A stretch of 23,173 bases of DNA from a virus. Position 1 is the stretch's first letter; every line of letters starts with the position of its first letter. Below are positions 1-7,485 of the stretch, in pieces. The position numbers and the translations under genes are program-made. The notes below the pieces were generated by a model. It was not told where the DNA came from. It ran no database searches and saw only the letters and a list, made by a program, of their open reading frames with translations. The DNA lies in the IMG/VR virus record IMGVR_UViG_3300013133_000071, positions 1-23,173 of that record. One strand, 5' to 3'.

Positions 1-1
1 G

Positions 2-1504
2 CCGGAAGCAAAGAAGCTGGCAAATCAGAAATGGCGCCTCAACAACCTGTATCAGATCGTTGATCGGGATGGGAATTCGGTTCCATTCAAATTCAATCCG
101 GTGCAGGAGTACGTCTATGAGCGCCTACACACTAGAAACCTGATCCTGAAGGCCCGACAATTAGGGATGTCTACCCTGGCAGTTTTGTACCTCTTGGACG
201 AAACTTTGTTTTCTCAAAATATGTCTGCTGGGATAGTCTCTTATTCGCTTGAACATGCACAATACATATTTAAAAAGATTATCGGTCATGCTGTTGATAA
301 TATTCCCGCTTGGCTTGCTCCTTTTGCCCGTGTTGATTCTCGTTCAGCTCGCGAAATACGCTTTGCAAGCGGCTCTTCTATCCGCGTCGATACTACTCTC
401 CGTGGCGGCTCTTATCAGCTCGTATTGGTGTCCGAGTACGGCAAAACATGCGCTCGAAATCCGATCAAAGCTGAAGAGGTTATCACAGGAACTCTAAACA
501 CTCTATCGGCCAACTCTCGCAGCATCATTGAATCGACGGGAGAAGGAAATGAAGGGTTCTTCGCTGAAATGGTCTACTCGGCCAATGAGCGCGGCAATGA
601 TCACTTAAGTCCTCTCGACTACTATCTCCACTTTTTCCCCTGGTACATGGAGCCTACCTATTCCATGTCTCAGCCCGTCACCATCGACGTTTCGCTTACC
701 GACTATTTCAAAAAGATCGAGGAGGAAACGGCCTACAAATTCACCCAGCAACAGAAGAACTGGTATGCCCACCAGCGCTCTATGATGGGAGATAAAATCA
801 AACAGGAATTCCCTTCAGTTATCTCCGAGGCTTTCCTTTCAAGCTCCGATGCCTATTACTTCCAGCTAGGCGTGGAGAAAGCCTATTCCGAGAACAGGAT
901 CCTGAACACTCCTCTTTACGATGCCCTGCAATCTGTCTATATCGCGATGGATATCGGCGCTACCGACATGACCGTGATGGTCTTTTTCCAATTGATTCAT
1001 GGAGAAATCCGAATCATCGACTACTACGAAGACAACAACAAGGGCGTCGATTTCTATGCTAGGTTCCTTCTACAGGACAAAAAATACCTCTATCACACGA
1101 TTTTCCTGCCTCACGACGCTGCTCATAAAGACGGTATCATCGTTGAAAACACCTACAAGCGAGAGTTCGCTAAGCTCTTTGCGCATACGCCCACCAAGTT
1201 CCATGTCCTCTCTCGAACAGACAAAAATCCGAACATTTCCAACGCCCGACTCAAGCTCGATCGTTGCGTCTTCAACGAGAATCGCACCAAGCCGCTTATC
1301 GATTGGATGCGCAAATACCGCAAGAAATGGTCCGAGCAATATGGGAAGTACATCGATGAACCCTTCCACGACCTCTCCTCTCACTATGCCGACGCCTTTA
1401 TATACGCCATGCAAAGCGTATCCCACCTCGAAACTGTGGGCACTATGAAGGGCGCGCTTGAGAAGCACAAGGCCGTGGTAGATAACCGGAGACTCCGAAT
1501 ATGA
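2..1504 (+). CDS. terL: Terminase large subunit (5' end cut by window)
   Basis: DNA-packaging motor: an ATPase that drives DNA into the prohead plus a nuclease that cuts the concatemer. The reading frame is open to the window edge, so the gene is 5'-partial; the GTG at 101 is an internal codon or a fallback start. Numbering from 101, a variant Walker A reads KARQLGMST (residues 17-25). The Walker B-like strand LVLVSEYGK has Ser-Glu (S111-E112) in place of the usual Asp-Glu, a form I recall from other phage terminases. An RNase H-like nuclease follows, with candidate metal ligands D284 (AMDIGATD), D339 (LPHDAAHKD) and D431 (HYADAFIYAM). Its stop overlaps the next start (ATGA). The downstream portal gene supports the call. 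The small subunit is not in the window. Confidence 0.93.
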   Translation, partial: PEAKKLANQKWRLNNLYQIVDRDGNSVPFKFNPVQEYVYERLHTRNLILKARQLGMSTLAVLYLLDETLFSQNMSAGIVSYSLEHAQYIFKKIIGHAVDNIPAWLAPFARVDSRSAREIRFASGSSIRVDTTLRGGSYQLVLVSEYGKTCARNPIKAEEVITGTLNTLSANSRSIIESTGEGNEGFFAEMVYSANERGNDHLSPLDYYLHFFPWYMEPTYSMSQPVTIDVSLTDYFKKIEEETAYKFTQQQKNWYAHQRSMMGDKIKQEFPSVISEAFLSSSDAYYFQLGVEKAYSENRILNTPLYDALQSVYIAMDIGATDMTVMVFFQLIHGEIRIIDYYEDNNKGVDFYARFLLQDKKYLYHTIFLPHDAAHKDGIIVENTYKREFAKLFAHTPTKFHVLSRTDKNPNISNARLKLDRCVFNENRTKPLIDWMRKYRKKWSEQYGKYIDEPFHDLSSHYADAFIYAMQSVSHLETVGTMKGALEKHKAVVDNRRLRI

Positions 1505-1731
1505 ATGGAACCAATCCCCGTATGGATTCCTTTATCCATTTGAGCAAAAACAAAATCGACTTCGATAACGATGGCTATCCCTGTTGGATCTGCAATGAAT
1601 GCGCCACCTCTCGAGGCTATTCCAATCGATGCACGATGTCTACCTACCATGAAGACGCTTGCGGCTGGTGTGAAGAAATAAAAGCAGTAACTCAGCCGCG
1701 TGATTATGGATACCCACGCTTTTCAAAATAG
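1501..1731 (+). CDS. Small Cys-rich zinc-ribbon-like phage protein
   Basis: A 76-aa protein whose start overlaps the terminase stop by four bases, so it is probably translated by coupling. Six cysteines fall in the pattern C28-x2-C31-x2-C34, C44 and C54-x2-C57 (DACGWCEE), which suggests one small metal-binding knuckle. The tail reads AVTQPRDYGYPRF. I recall small phage proteins ending in a similar CxxC then VTEPRDFGYP-like stretch, often near terminase genes, but I know of no established function. It has no signal peptide or membrane segment. A structural or regulatory role in packaging is possible but unproven. Confidence 0.75.
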   Translation: MNGTNPRMDSFIHLSKNKIDFDNDGYPCWICNECATSRGYSNRCTMSTYHEDACGWCEEIKAVTQPRDYGYPRFSK

Positions 1732-1771
1732 TTGTGGTATATAAAAAAATATAAAGTATATCTTGAAAATT

Positions 1772-1794
1772 AACAGGGAGCATCAACCCCTGTT
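1772..1794 (+). promoter_or_regulatory. Hairpin in AT-rich leader before portal gene
   Basis: The 78-bp gap 1732-1809 between the Cys-rich gene and the portal is AT-rich and contains a perfect 7-bp stem, AACAGGG (1772-1778) with CCCTGTT (1788-1794), around a 9-base loop. No T-run follows, so it is not a normal intrinsic terminator. The AT-rich stretch 1738-1762 could hold a -10 box, but no good -35/-10 pair stands out. A structured 5' leader or mRNA-processing element is possible. The portal's own Shine-Dalgarno-like AAGGG lies downstream of the stem. Confidence 0.4.
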
Positions 1795-1809
1795 CTTACA
1801 AGGGCATAG

Positions 1810-3969
1810 ATGCAGACACGAGCAGAAATCTGGTCAGAATTCCAAGAAAACTACCGTTATGCGCATGATTTCTGGTCGCCATTCGTTTCAAACGCGCAAG
1901 TGTATACACTCGCTGCGTCTGGGTATACTTGGAGCCAGAAAGAGCGTCTGCAATTAGACAAAGAAGGCAGGGAACCGCTCGAATTGAATATCATGCGCAG
2001 GCCAATAGAGTTCTTCTCTGGCTATTTGCGCGATAATCTCAATTCAATTGTGTTCGCACCCGTTGAAGGGTCTGATCAAAAAACAGCGGATCAACTCACA
2101 GAACTCTCCTACTATGTTTGGGACAAAGGCGGCGGCTATAACACATACCTAGACTCGTGCGACGAAATGTTCAAGTCCGGCATGTCCCTCACTGGGATCA
2201 TGATGGATTACTCGAAAGACTTCGTGAACGGCGATATCACTTTTTACAAGCGCTGCTACAACCAGTTTTACCTTGATCCCACGTTTGAACGGCTCGATTT
2301 GAGCGACTGCGCCTTCGCAATCATGCGCGATTTACTCGACCGCAATGTCATCAAGCAGCTACTTCCATTTGTCGATCCAAAAGAAATCGACAGCATCCAA
2401 AATGCGTTCAGAGACGACAAATTCCTATCGTATCACCCCAACTTCACGACTTTGAGCCGCAATCGGAACCTGATGGCATACGATCAATATTATCGCCGCA
2501 CAACGCGTACGCGCAAATTCCTAGTCGATGAAGACAATTCCTACTACCGAGACATCTCCCATCTCGATGAAGAAGAAATTCGCACACTGAACATTGGAAT
2601 CCGTCGCGTGAAAGCACTCCGCGAGGAGTTCGAAGCTACTGGGCAAGACGTCTCTTCTTTGCCACCCGTATTGACAATCAGAGACGTCGAGCGCCCGTAC
2701 ATCGAGCTGCATATTATGCTCAACGGACAAGAAGTTTACAACGGGGAAGATCGAACGGGCATCGTTGAGACCTATCCGTTTGTGCCGACGATCTGCTACA
2801 TGGAGCCTTCAATCTGGATGCCTTCTCAGAGGATCCAAGGGATCTCGGCGACACAATGGTCGAACCAGAGGAACTTCAACAAGCGCCACATGAAGATCGT
2901 GGACATGATGGATTCCGACATCTCGACGGGCTACAAGTACATGATCGGCGCTGTGGCAGACCCGCAAGATCTGCAGCAATCGGGTCAAAACAAGCTGATC
3001 GGCATAGATCCCGAGAATGCACCCGCTGGAATGGATTCAGTGCAAGAATTGCGCGGCGGCGGCGCAAATCCGGCCCTCATCGAGTACCAAGCCATCATCG
3101 ACCAGTTGTCTCTCACCTTGGCAAACGTCAATGAATCTGTGCTTGGTATCGATGACAAGGGCAACACTCAAATCAGCGGCAGGCTTGCTCAAGTGCGCAT
3201 CGCGCAGGGTCTACGTTCTAACCGCAAAGTGTTCGACAACATCGAAGTGAGCCAGCAAATCCTCGGAGGATTAGTCGGCAAAGCGATTCAGCTGAACATG
3301 CCTCCTGGAAAAGTGAAGCGCATCCTGGGCGAGGATCCAACCGAGCAGTTCTACAAGCGAGAGTTCGAGCAATACGACGCAGTCATCAAAGAAGGCGTCC
3401 GATCTCAATCTCAGAAAGACGCCTACTACTACGAAATCGTTAACCTCAAGCGAGAAGGCATCGTTGATGTTCCCCAAACCGAAATTATTAAAGCCCTTCG
3501 CATGGCGGGTCTCTCCGATCTGGAAGAAGCTATTGAGCAACAGCAAGCTGCACAGCAACAAGTACAACGAACTGCTGCCCAAATCCAGGGAGCAGAGCTG
3601 GAAGAACTCAACGCTAACAAAGAAGAAAAACTTGCTCTCGCTCAAGAACGACGCGCTAGAGTCCTATCTGATCTCGCGCTCAAAGACGAGAGAGAATCCG
3701 AGGCTCAACAAAACATTGCGCAAGCAGCATTGGACCGAGCTAAGACAATCACTGAAATAGCCAAGATGAATGACGATCGAATCCTCGATGTATTGCAGTT
3801 CGTCAACATGCTTGTGCAGCAAGAAGCATTGGGTCGAGAGGCGCAAAAAGCACAGGTTGAGGCGCAATCCGATCGATTGAACACGGATACTGAGGGATCT
3901 GTGGAGCAAGTCCAGTCGGCAGAGCAAGCTCGAACCGAAGCGGAGTTGTTTGGGTTAAATCCTCAATAA
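1810..3969 (+). CDS. Portal protein, P22-like
   Basis: Forms the dodecameric ring at the capsid vertex through which DNA enters and leaves, and docks the terminase and tail. At 719 aa it is close to the size of the P22 portal (about 725 aa). Its N-terminal and central parts resemble P22-type portals, for example the stretch around FKSGMSLTGIMMDYSKD and NQFYLDPTFERLD, and it directly follows terL. From about residue 560 to 700 it is Gln/Ala/Glu-rich and predicted helical or coiled-coil, matching the long C-terminal helices that make the barrel in P22-type portals. The start has AAGGG about eight bases upstream. I am confident of the family from position and composition, but have run no profile search. 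Confidence 0.88.
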   Translation: MQTRAEIWSEFQENYRYAHDFWSPFVSNAQVYTLAASGYTWSQKERLQLDKEGREPLELNIMRRPIEFFSGYLRDNLNSIVFAPVEGSDQKTADQLTELSYYVWDKGGGYNTYLDSCDEMFKSGMSLTGIMMDYSKDFVNGDITFYKRCYNQFYLDPTFERLDLSDCAFAIMRDLLDRNVIKQLLPFVDPKEIDSIQNAFRDDKFLSYHPNFTTLSRNRNLMAYDQYYRRTTRTRKFLVDEDNSYYRDISHLDEEEIRTLNIGIRRVKALREEFEATGQDVSSLPPVLTIRDVERPYIELHIMLNGQEVYNGEDRTGIVETYPFVPTICYMEPSIWMPSQRIQGISATQWSNQRNFNKRHMKIVDMMDSDISTGYKYMIGAVADPQDLQQSGQNKLIGIDPENAPAGMDSVQELRGGGANPALIEYQAIIDQLSLTLANVNESVLGIDDKGNTQISGRLAQVRIAQGLRSNRKVFDNIEVSQQILGGLVGKAIQLNMPPGKVKRILGEDPTEQFYKREFEQYDAVIKEGVRSQSQKDAYYYEIVNLKREGIVDVPQTEIIKALRMAGLSDLEEAIEQQQAAQQQVQRTAAQIQGAELEELNANKEEKLALAQERRARVLSDLALKDERESEAQQNIAQAALDRAKTITEIAKMNDDRILDVLQFVNMLVQQEALGREAQKAQVEAQSDRLNTDTEGSVEQVQSAEQARTEAELFGLNPQ

Positions 3970-3987
3970 AAAACTATATGATATTAA

Positions 3988-4015
3988 ATACTTTACACCG
4001 TATGGTGTGGAGTAT
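3988..4015 (+). promoter_or_regulatory. 12-bp intercistronic RNA hairpin after portal gene
   Basis: The arms 3988-3999 and 4004-4015 pair over all twelve positions in RNA (two are G-U) around the tetraloop GUAU (4000-4003). The hairpin starts 19 bases after the portal stop and ends before the Shine-Dalgarno AAGGAGG of the next gene. No U-tract follows, so it is more likely an mRNA 3'-end stabiliser, processing site or attenuator than a terminator. The pairing is directly visible; the function is inferred. Confidence 0.5.
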
Positions 4016-4034
4016 AGCCAAAGGAGGCTAAATC

Positions 4035-4247
4035 ATGGGATACGATAAAGCAAAAATGAGCGGCGGAGGAAAGTTTATGGACAATGCAAAAGGCATGTGT
4101 TCCTACAAAGACAATCCGATGAAAGCTGCTCGTCAGGTAAAACCTGAGTGCGGACCAGGCATGAATGCTGACCAAAAGAAGGCAAACGGTTTGCTCCAAA
4201 AAGCACAAAAACAAGTTGATTCACTCCGTGGAATGAGCGGGATGTAA
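4035..4247 (+). CDS. Small hypothetical phage protein
   Basis: A 70-aa protein with a strong Shine-Dalgarno (AAGGAGG) at good spacing before ATG 4035. It is rich in Lys, Gly, Met and Gln. Two cysteines sit in KGMCSYKDNP and KPECGPGMNAD, and the C-terminal half (about residues 44-66) looks helical. I recognise no domain. It lies between portal and scaffold, where phages often encode small head proteins of unknown role. The next gene starts three bases after its stop. Confidence 0.7.
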   Translation: MGYDKAKMSGGGKFMDNAKGMCSYKDNPMKAARQVKPECGPGMNADQKKANGLLQKAQKQVDSLRGMSGM

Positions 4248-4249
4248 TC

Positions 4250-4627
4250 ATGTCGGTGCATGCAATCATCGAAACGCCAGGACTGTTGGTTGATCCAGCA
4301 TTCATTGATGAGAAGGAGTTGCTCAAATTCTATCTCAACAAGGCTATCGAAACGATCGTCATGCAAAACCAAAATAGGACGGAACGTTATTTTGTTATTT
4401 TTCACGAGCGATTCGACGGCGTAGATTCACGCATGAAAATCTCTGTGTCGACCGAATTTCCAGGCCGTATCACCAACACGATTGTCTTCTGGGTGTGCAA
4501 TCGAAGAGGGATATGTGAATGGCTCTGGACAGTTCCTCCTAAAGACCAAAATGGGCATCAGCCCCCAGTAGAGTACAACCTCACAGGTGTCGCCTACCTG
4601 CAAGCAAAGGGCGCTATGCCGAAGTAA
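4250..4627 (+). CDS. Conserved-looking hypothetical protein
   Basis: A 125-aa soluble protein without membrane segments. It has an N-terminal helical stretch (about residues 20-40), then a beta-rich part containing a Trp/Cys segment (FWVCNRRGICEWLWTVP), and ends in TGVAYLQAKGAMPK. I do not recognise the family. The start lies almost directly after the preceding stop and has only a weak ribosome-binding site, so translation probably depends on coupling. Its stop codon lies inside the first of two hairpins before the scaffold gene. Confidence 0.7.
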   Translation: MSVHAIIETPGLLVDPAFIDEKELLKFYLNKAIETIVMQNQNRTERYFVIFHERFDGVDSRMKISVSTEFPGRITNTIVFWVCNRRGICEWLWTVPPKDQNGHQPPVEYNLTGVAYLQAKGAMPK

Positions 4628-4666
4628 GGGGCTTTCCTTACTGCCATCGTGAAAGGCTGTTTCACG
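4623..4666 (+). promoter_or_regulatory. Two adjacent perfect hairpins before scaffold gene
   Basis: Hairpin 1 pairs AGTAAGG (4623-4629) with CCTTACT (4636-4642) around a 6-base loop and includes the stop codon of the preceding gene. Hairpin 2 pairs CGTGAAA (4648-4654) with TTTCACG (4660-4666) around a 5-base loop. Both stems are perfect 7-mers and only five bases separate them. No T-run follows either, and the scaffold start is 17 bases further on. A processing or stabilising element that sets head-protein levels is a plausible inference. Confidence 0.5.
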
Positions 4667-4683
4667 CTAACAACGGGTAAAAG

Positions 4684-5325
4684 ATGAGTGCAGAGACCGT
4701 TCCTGCCGAGAATACAGAGCAAGAGTTGCCGATTCCAGCTCAAGAGCCGATTGCGGCTGAGGATGCTGGTCAAGCGGTTGCTCAAGAACCTCCAAAAGAG
4801 GAACAAGTGCCCCTTTCCGCGCTTCAAAAAGAGCGAAGGAAAAGACAAGACACTGAGCAAGAAGCCAGATGGTACAAAGAACAGCTGATGAGACAGCAAC
4901 AAGCTGCCGCATCTTCTGCTCCTGAGTCAGATGATTCCGATCAAGAGCCTGTTTCTCGAAAAGAGTTAGGAAATGTAAAGAGGCAAGCTGTAAGGGAAGT
5001 TTTAGAGACCACTTGGATCTCGCAGAATCCCGAAAAGGCAGCCGACATAAACGACAAACTATCGGAATTTTTGAAACAAAGACCGCACCTCGCCCGTGCG
5101 ATTGAAGACGCGCCGAATAGATATGAGGAGGCATGGACCTTGATGGATGCTTTAAGCCCAAAGCAAAAAGCCTTACTTAGACCAGCTCCGTTGCCAAAAA
5201 GAGATGCGCCAGGTAATCCTGCAACTCTCCCAAAAGCACACGGATTGAATCAAAGTGTAGATGTCATGGCCATGAGCGATTCAGAATTTAACGCGTGGAG
5301 GCAGTCGCAGCGTAAGCGTAGGTAG
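4684..5325 (+). CDS. Head scaffolding protein
   Basis: Internal scaffold that guides capsid assembly and leaves before or during packaging. The 213-aa protein is Glu/Gln/Lys-rich and mostly helical, with a disordered N-terminus (residues 1-40). VPLSALQKERRKRQ (about 42-56) is typical of phage scaffolds. A helical middle follows, and the basic C-terminal helix ends AMSDSEFNAWRQSQRKRR, like the capsid-binding ends of P22-type scaffolds. It sits directly before the major capsid gene, the usual place. The last codons pair with the leader of the capsid gene (see the hairpin at 5298-5345). Confidence 0.85.
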   Translation: MSAETVPAENTEQELPIPAQEPIAAEDAGQAVAQEPPKEEQVPLSALQKERRKRQDTEQEARWYKEQLMRQQQAAASSAPESDDSDQEPVSRKELGNVKRQAVREVLETTWISQNPEKAADINDKLSEFLKQRPHLARAIEDAPNRYEEAWTLMDALSPKQKALLRPAPLPKRDAPGNPATLPKAHGLNQSVDVMAMSDSEFNAWRQSQRKRR

Positions 5326-5345
5326 GTCGCTAAGGAGACTGCCTC
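5298..5345 (+). promoter_or_regulatory. Inverted repeat overlapping the capsid gene start region
   Basis: A perfect 9-bp inverted repeat joins GAGGCAGTC (5298-5306, last codons of the scaffold gene) to GACTGCCTC (5337-5345). The second arm lies between the Shine-Dalgarno AAGGAG (5332-5337) and the capsid ATG at 5346. The 30-base loop contains the scaffold stop codon. If it folds, the stem would hide the capsid start until ribosomes finish the scaffold gene, which would couple scaffold and capsid synthesis. The repeat is seen directly; the coupling role is inferred. Confidence 0.5.
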
Positions 5346-6278
5346 ATGTCCGTTACAACAACCTCAAACTATGGCTCAATGAGCGATAGATGGGCACAGC
5401 GTGCGTTGCTTCAAAGGAGCAAGCCACGATGCGTCCATAACCTATTTGGTCGGGCGTTTACGCTGCCACAAAAAAACACAGATACCATGGCATTTAGAAG
5501 ACAAGAGAACTTGCCTTCGGATCCAGTGGTTCTATCGCAAGATGCGGATCCCGCACCTGTACAAGTCAACAAATTCGACATCAACGTTACCATCCAAGAA
5601 TTTGGTCAGGTTGTATTGCTTTCTCGCAAAGTTATCCTCGTCGTTGAAGATGACACTGCCAATGAGACAGCTGATAACCTTTCACAAAGCATGCACACCA
5701 TGCTGGATAAGGTAACACGCGATGTTTTCGCAAGTTCTGTCCCACAAATTTCTTGCCTAAACGGGACCAATGGCAACGCGATTACAGAATTAACGATGAT
5801 CGACGTTCAGAGAGCGATCACCTATCTAGACCAAAACGACAGCGAAAAGATGGCGCCTACCATCGAAGGAACTTCGCGTTTTGGAACCGGACCTGTGGAA
5901 CCGGCATACTGGGTAACTGCTCACGTAAAAATGAAGCCAGATATCCGTTCGCTAGACAACTTCGTTCCAACCTCTCAATACGGTTCTCAAGACCCTGTTT
6001 TGCAGGCCGAATTCGGATCCACGGACGAAGCGCGCTGGGTAACTTCTACCCTCGTTACTGTATCGGATGCTAACCCACCCGTTTTTTACAACACATTCAT
6101 AGCCGCTAACGCTTATGGATATGTAGGAATCGACGAAGTGTCAACCGAGATGATCTTGAAGCCGCTTGGATTCAACGACTACCTCAACAGATTTCAGTCC
6201 ATGGGCTTTAGCGCATGGTTCAATGCTGCGATCTTGGATGACTCCCACATCGTAACCCTGCTTTCAACACAAGCGTAA
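5346..6278 (+). CDS. Major capsid protein, N4-gp56-like
   Basis: Builds the icosahedral shell. The 310-aa length and motif order match the N4-gp56 family: an early RALLQRSKP segment followed by VHNLFGRAFTLPQKN, then MAFRRQENLP, then VNKFDINVTIQEFGQVVLLS, and the long helix around DNLSQSMHTMLDKVTRDVF (about residues 106-126). The C-terminal part contains VGIDEVSTEMILKPLGF. It directly follows the scaffold gene. Translation starts at ATG 5346 with AAGGAG upstream, inside a possible regulatory hairpin. High expression is expected. Confidence 0.9.
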   Translation: MSVTTTSNYGSMSDRWAQRALLQRSKPRCVHNLFGRAFTLPQKNTDTMAFRRQENLPSDPVVLSQDADPAPVQVNKFDINVTIQEFGQVVLLSRKVILVVEDDTANETADNLSQSMHTMLDKVTRDVFASSVPQISCLNGTNGNAITELTMIDVQRAITYLDQNDSEKMAPTIEGTSRFGTGPVEPAYWVTAHVKMKPDIRSLDNFVPTSQYGSQDPVLQAEFGSTDEARWVTSTLVTVSDANPPVFYNTFIAANAYGYVGIDEVSTEMILKPLGFNDYLNRFQSMGFSAWFNAAILDDSHIVTLLSTQA

Positions 6279-6293
6279 GCTTAAGGAGACAAC

Positions 6294-7070
6294 ATGGCAG
6301 ATCTATTTTTAGGGCAGACTTGCACCGAAGCCTATCAGTTCATATCGGCTGGTACGGCCCATACTTTCCAGTTTAGCTGGCAGCCTGACAAAGTGGTGTT
6401 TAATAACATCACCAAGTGGGCAGCCACGGCTGGTAACCTTCCGATCTCGGTTTGGTTCCGAAATCAATTGGCAGCAGCACAAGCGAAGCAGATGCAAGTC
6501 ATCGATAGCGCAGCTGCTCAGTCCTTTAACTTTCTGAATACCACCACTAACGGCTTTACTGTAGCCGATTCGCCTGGTGGGGTTCCTGCGTTCCGAGCAT
6601 TGATTGCTGGCGTGACTCAGGCTGATCCTTGTGTTGTAACTACGACTGCAGCGCATGGCTTCCAGTCTGATCAGATCGTTCGCATCACTGACCTTGGCAA
6701 TGTTGGTCCAGGAGTGGCAGCACGTGGTATGGATCCGTTGAACAACAACAGATTCTTGATCACTGTTCTGTCATCCACGACCTTCTCTTTGCGCGATGTC
6801 ATCACAGACGAGCCAATCGATTCTACAAGCTTCCCAGCTTGGGTTTCAGGCGGCCGCTGTGATATCGAGACGCGAGTAATCACGTTGAACAACCCGCAAG
6901 TAGCTCCCTACAGCGCGTTGAATCCTTACAACCCAAACCCATTTGAGTACGACCCAGCTACCTACGCTTTGACTGCAGGCACTGCCGTCATGGGCGCAGA
7001 CGGCGACGTATTCCTCATTGAGGTTTACAAGTGGGGACAGCTGATTGATTTGGGCGACTTGCTCACTTAA
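6294..7070 (+). CDS. Virion protein with FCCH-like beta domain
   Basis: A 258-aa protein with a strong Shine-Dalgarno (TAAGGAG) and ATG at 6294. Residues about 103-189 form a module with DPCVVTTTAAHGF, IVRITDL, a Gly-rich loop, LNNNRFLI and TFSLRD. This resembles the small beta domain annotated as E1-FCCH-like in many phage structural proteins. The flanking N-terminal (1-100) and C-terminal (190-258) parts are not recognised. The same module makes up almost all of the next gene, so the two are paralogous. Position after the capsid gene suggests a head-decoration or head-completion protein. It has no signal peptide. Confidence 0.75.
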   Translation: MADLFLGQTCTEAYQFISAGTAHTFQFSWQPDKVVFNNITKWAATAGNLPISVWFRNQLAAAQAKQMQVIDSAAAQSFNFLNTTTNGFTVADSPGGVPAFRALIAGVTQADPCVVTTTAAHGFQSDQIVRITDLGNVGPGVAARGMDPLNNNRFLITVLSSTTFSLRDVITDEPIDSTSFPAWVSGGRCDIETRVITLNNPQVAPYSALNPYNPNPFEYDPATYALTAGTAVMGADGDVFLIEVYKWGQLIDLGDLLT

Positions 7071-7101
7071 TGGCTCGTCCGCCAAGTGCGGAAGGAGTTT
7101 G

Positions 7102-7131
7102 GGGACTCGTCTAAAACGCGAGTCCCTCTTT
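7102..7131 (+). terminator. Intrinsic-terminator-like hairpin
   Basis: GGGACTCG (7102-7109) pairs perfectly with CGAGTCCC (7119-7126) around a 9-base loop, followed by TCTTT (7127-7131). The stem is GC-rich, but the T-tract is short and interrupted, so termination is probably partial. A smaller hairpin, TCCGC (7078-7082) with GCGGA (7088-7092), lies just upstream. It would reduce read-through from the highly expressed capsid region into downstream tail genes. Alternatively it is an mRNA 3' stabiliser. Confidence 0.6.
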
Positions 7132-7145
7132 AAATGGAGAGAGAA

Positions 7146-7484
7146 ATGTCGGCGATAGGTCAACTGCCCCATAGGGCGGAAATACTCAGTGTAAGTCTCA
7201 GCGATCCTTGCGTCATTACGACGACCGAGGCGCATGGGTTCTCGACCTTCGATTTTATCCGACTCACCAATCTCAACGGGATGATGCCTGTGCCGCAACA
7301 CGGAGCAGACCAACTGAACAACAATCGATACCGAATCATTGTGATAGGAGATGATGCTTTTAAGCTTCAAGACCCCATCACTTTTGAGGACATCGATTCC
7401 ACCAACTTTCCCCCCTATACCGAAGGCGGAAAGGTTAACTTAGTAGAAAACACGTTCTTCTTTTATGGAGAACCAGGAGATTAA
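7146..7484 (+). CDS. FCCH-like single-domain virion protein
   Basis: A 112-aa protein. I prefer ATG 7146 (MSAIGQLPH) because GGAGAG lies just upstream; an in-frame ATG at 7134 would put that site inside the coding region. The whole protein is one beta module of the type seen in the preceding gene. Shared features are DPCVITTTEAHGF, IRLTNL, DQLNNNRYRI, FKLQDPIT and IDSTNFPPY followed by GGK. Gene duplication or domain shuffling between the neighbours is clear at protein level. It is likely a virion component near the head-tail junction; the exact role is unknown. Confidence 0.72.
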   Translation: MSAIGQLPHRAEILSVSLSDPCVITTTEAHGFSTFDFIRLTNLNGMMPVPQHGADQLNNNRYRIIVIGDDAFKLQDPITFEDIDSTNFPPYTEGGKVNLVENTFFFYGEPGD

Positions 7485-7485
7485 T

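Noticed and set aside
249-497. Plus-strand hydrophobic frame inside the terminase gene, which could look like a holin
   Set aside because: It begins with TTG, has no ribosome-binding site and lies wholly inside the well-supported terminase frame. The hydrophobicity is a by-product of that frame.
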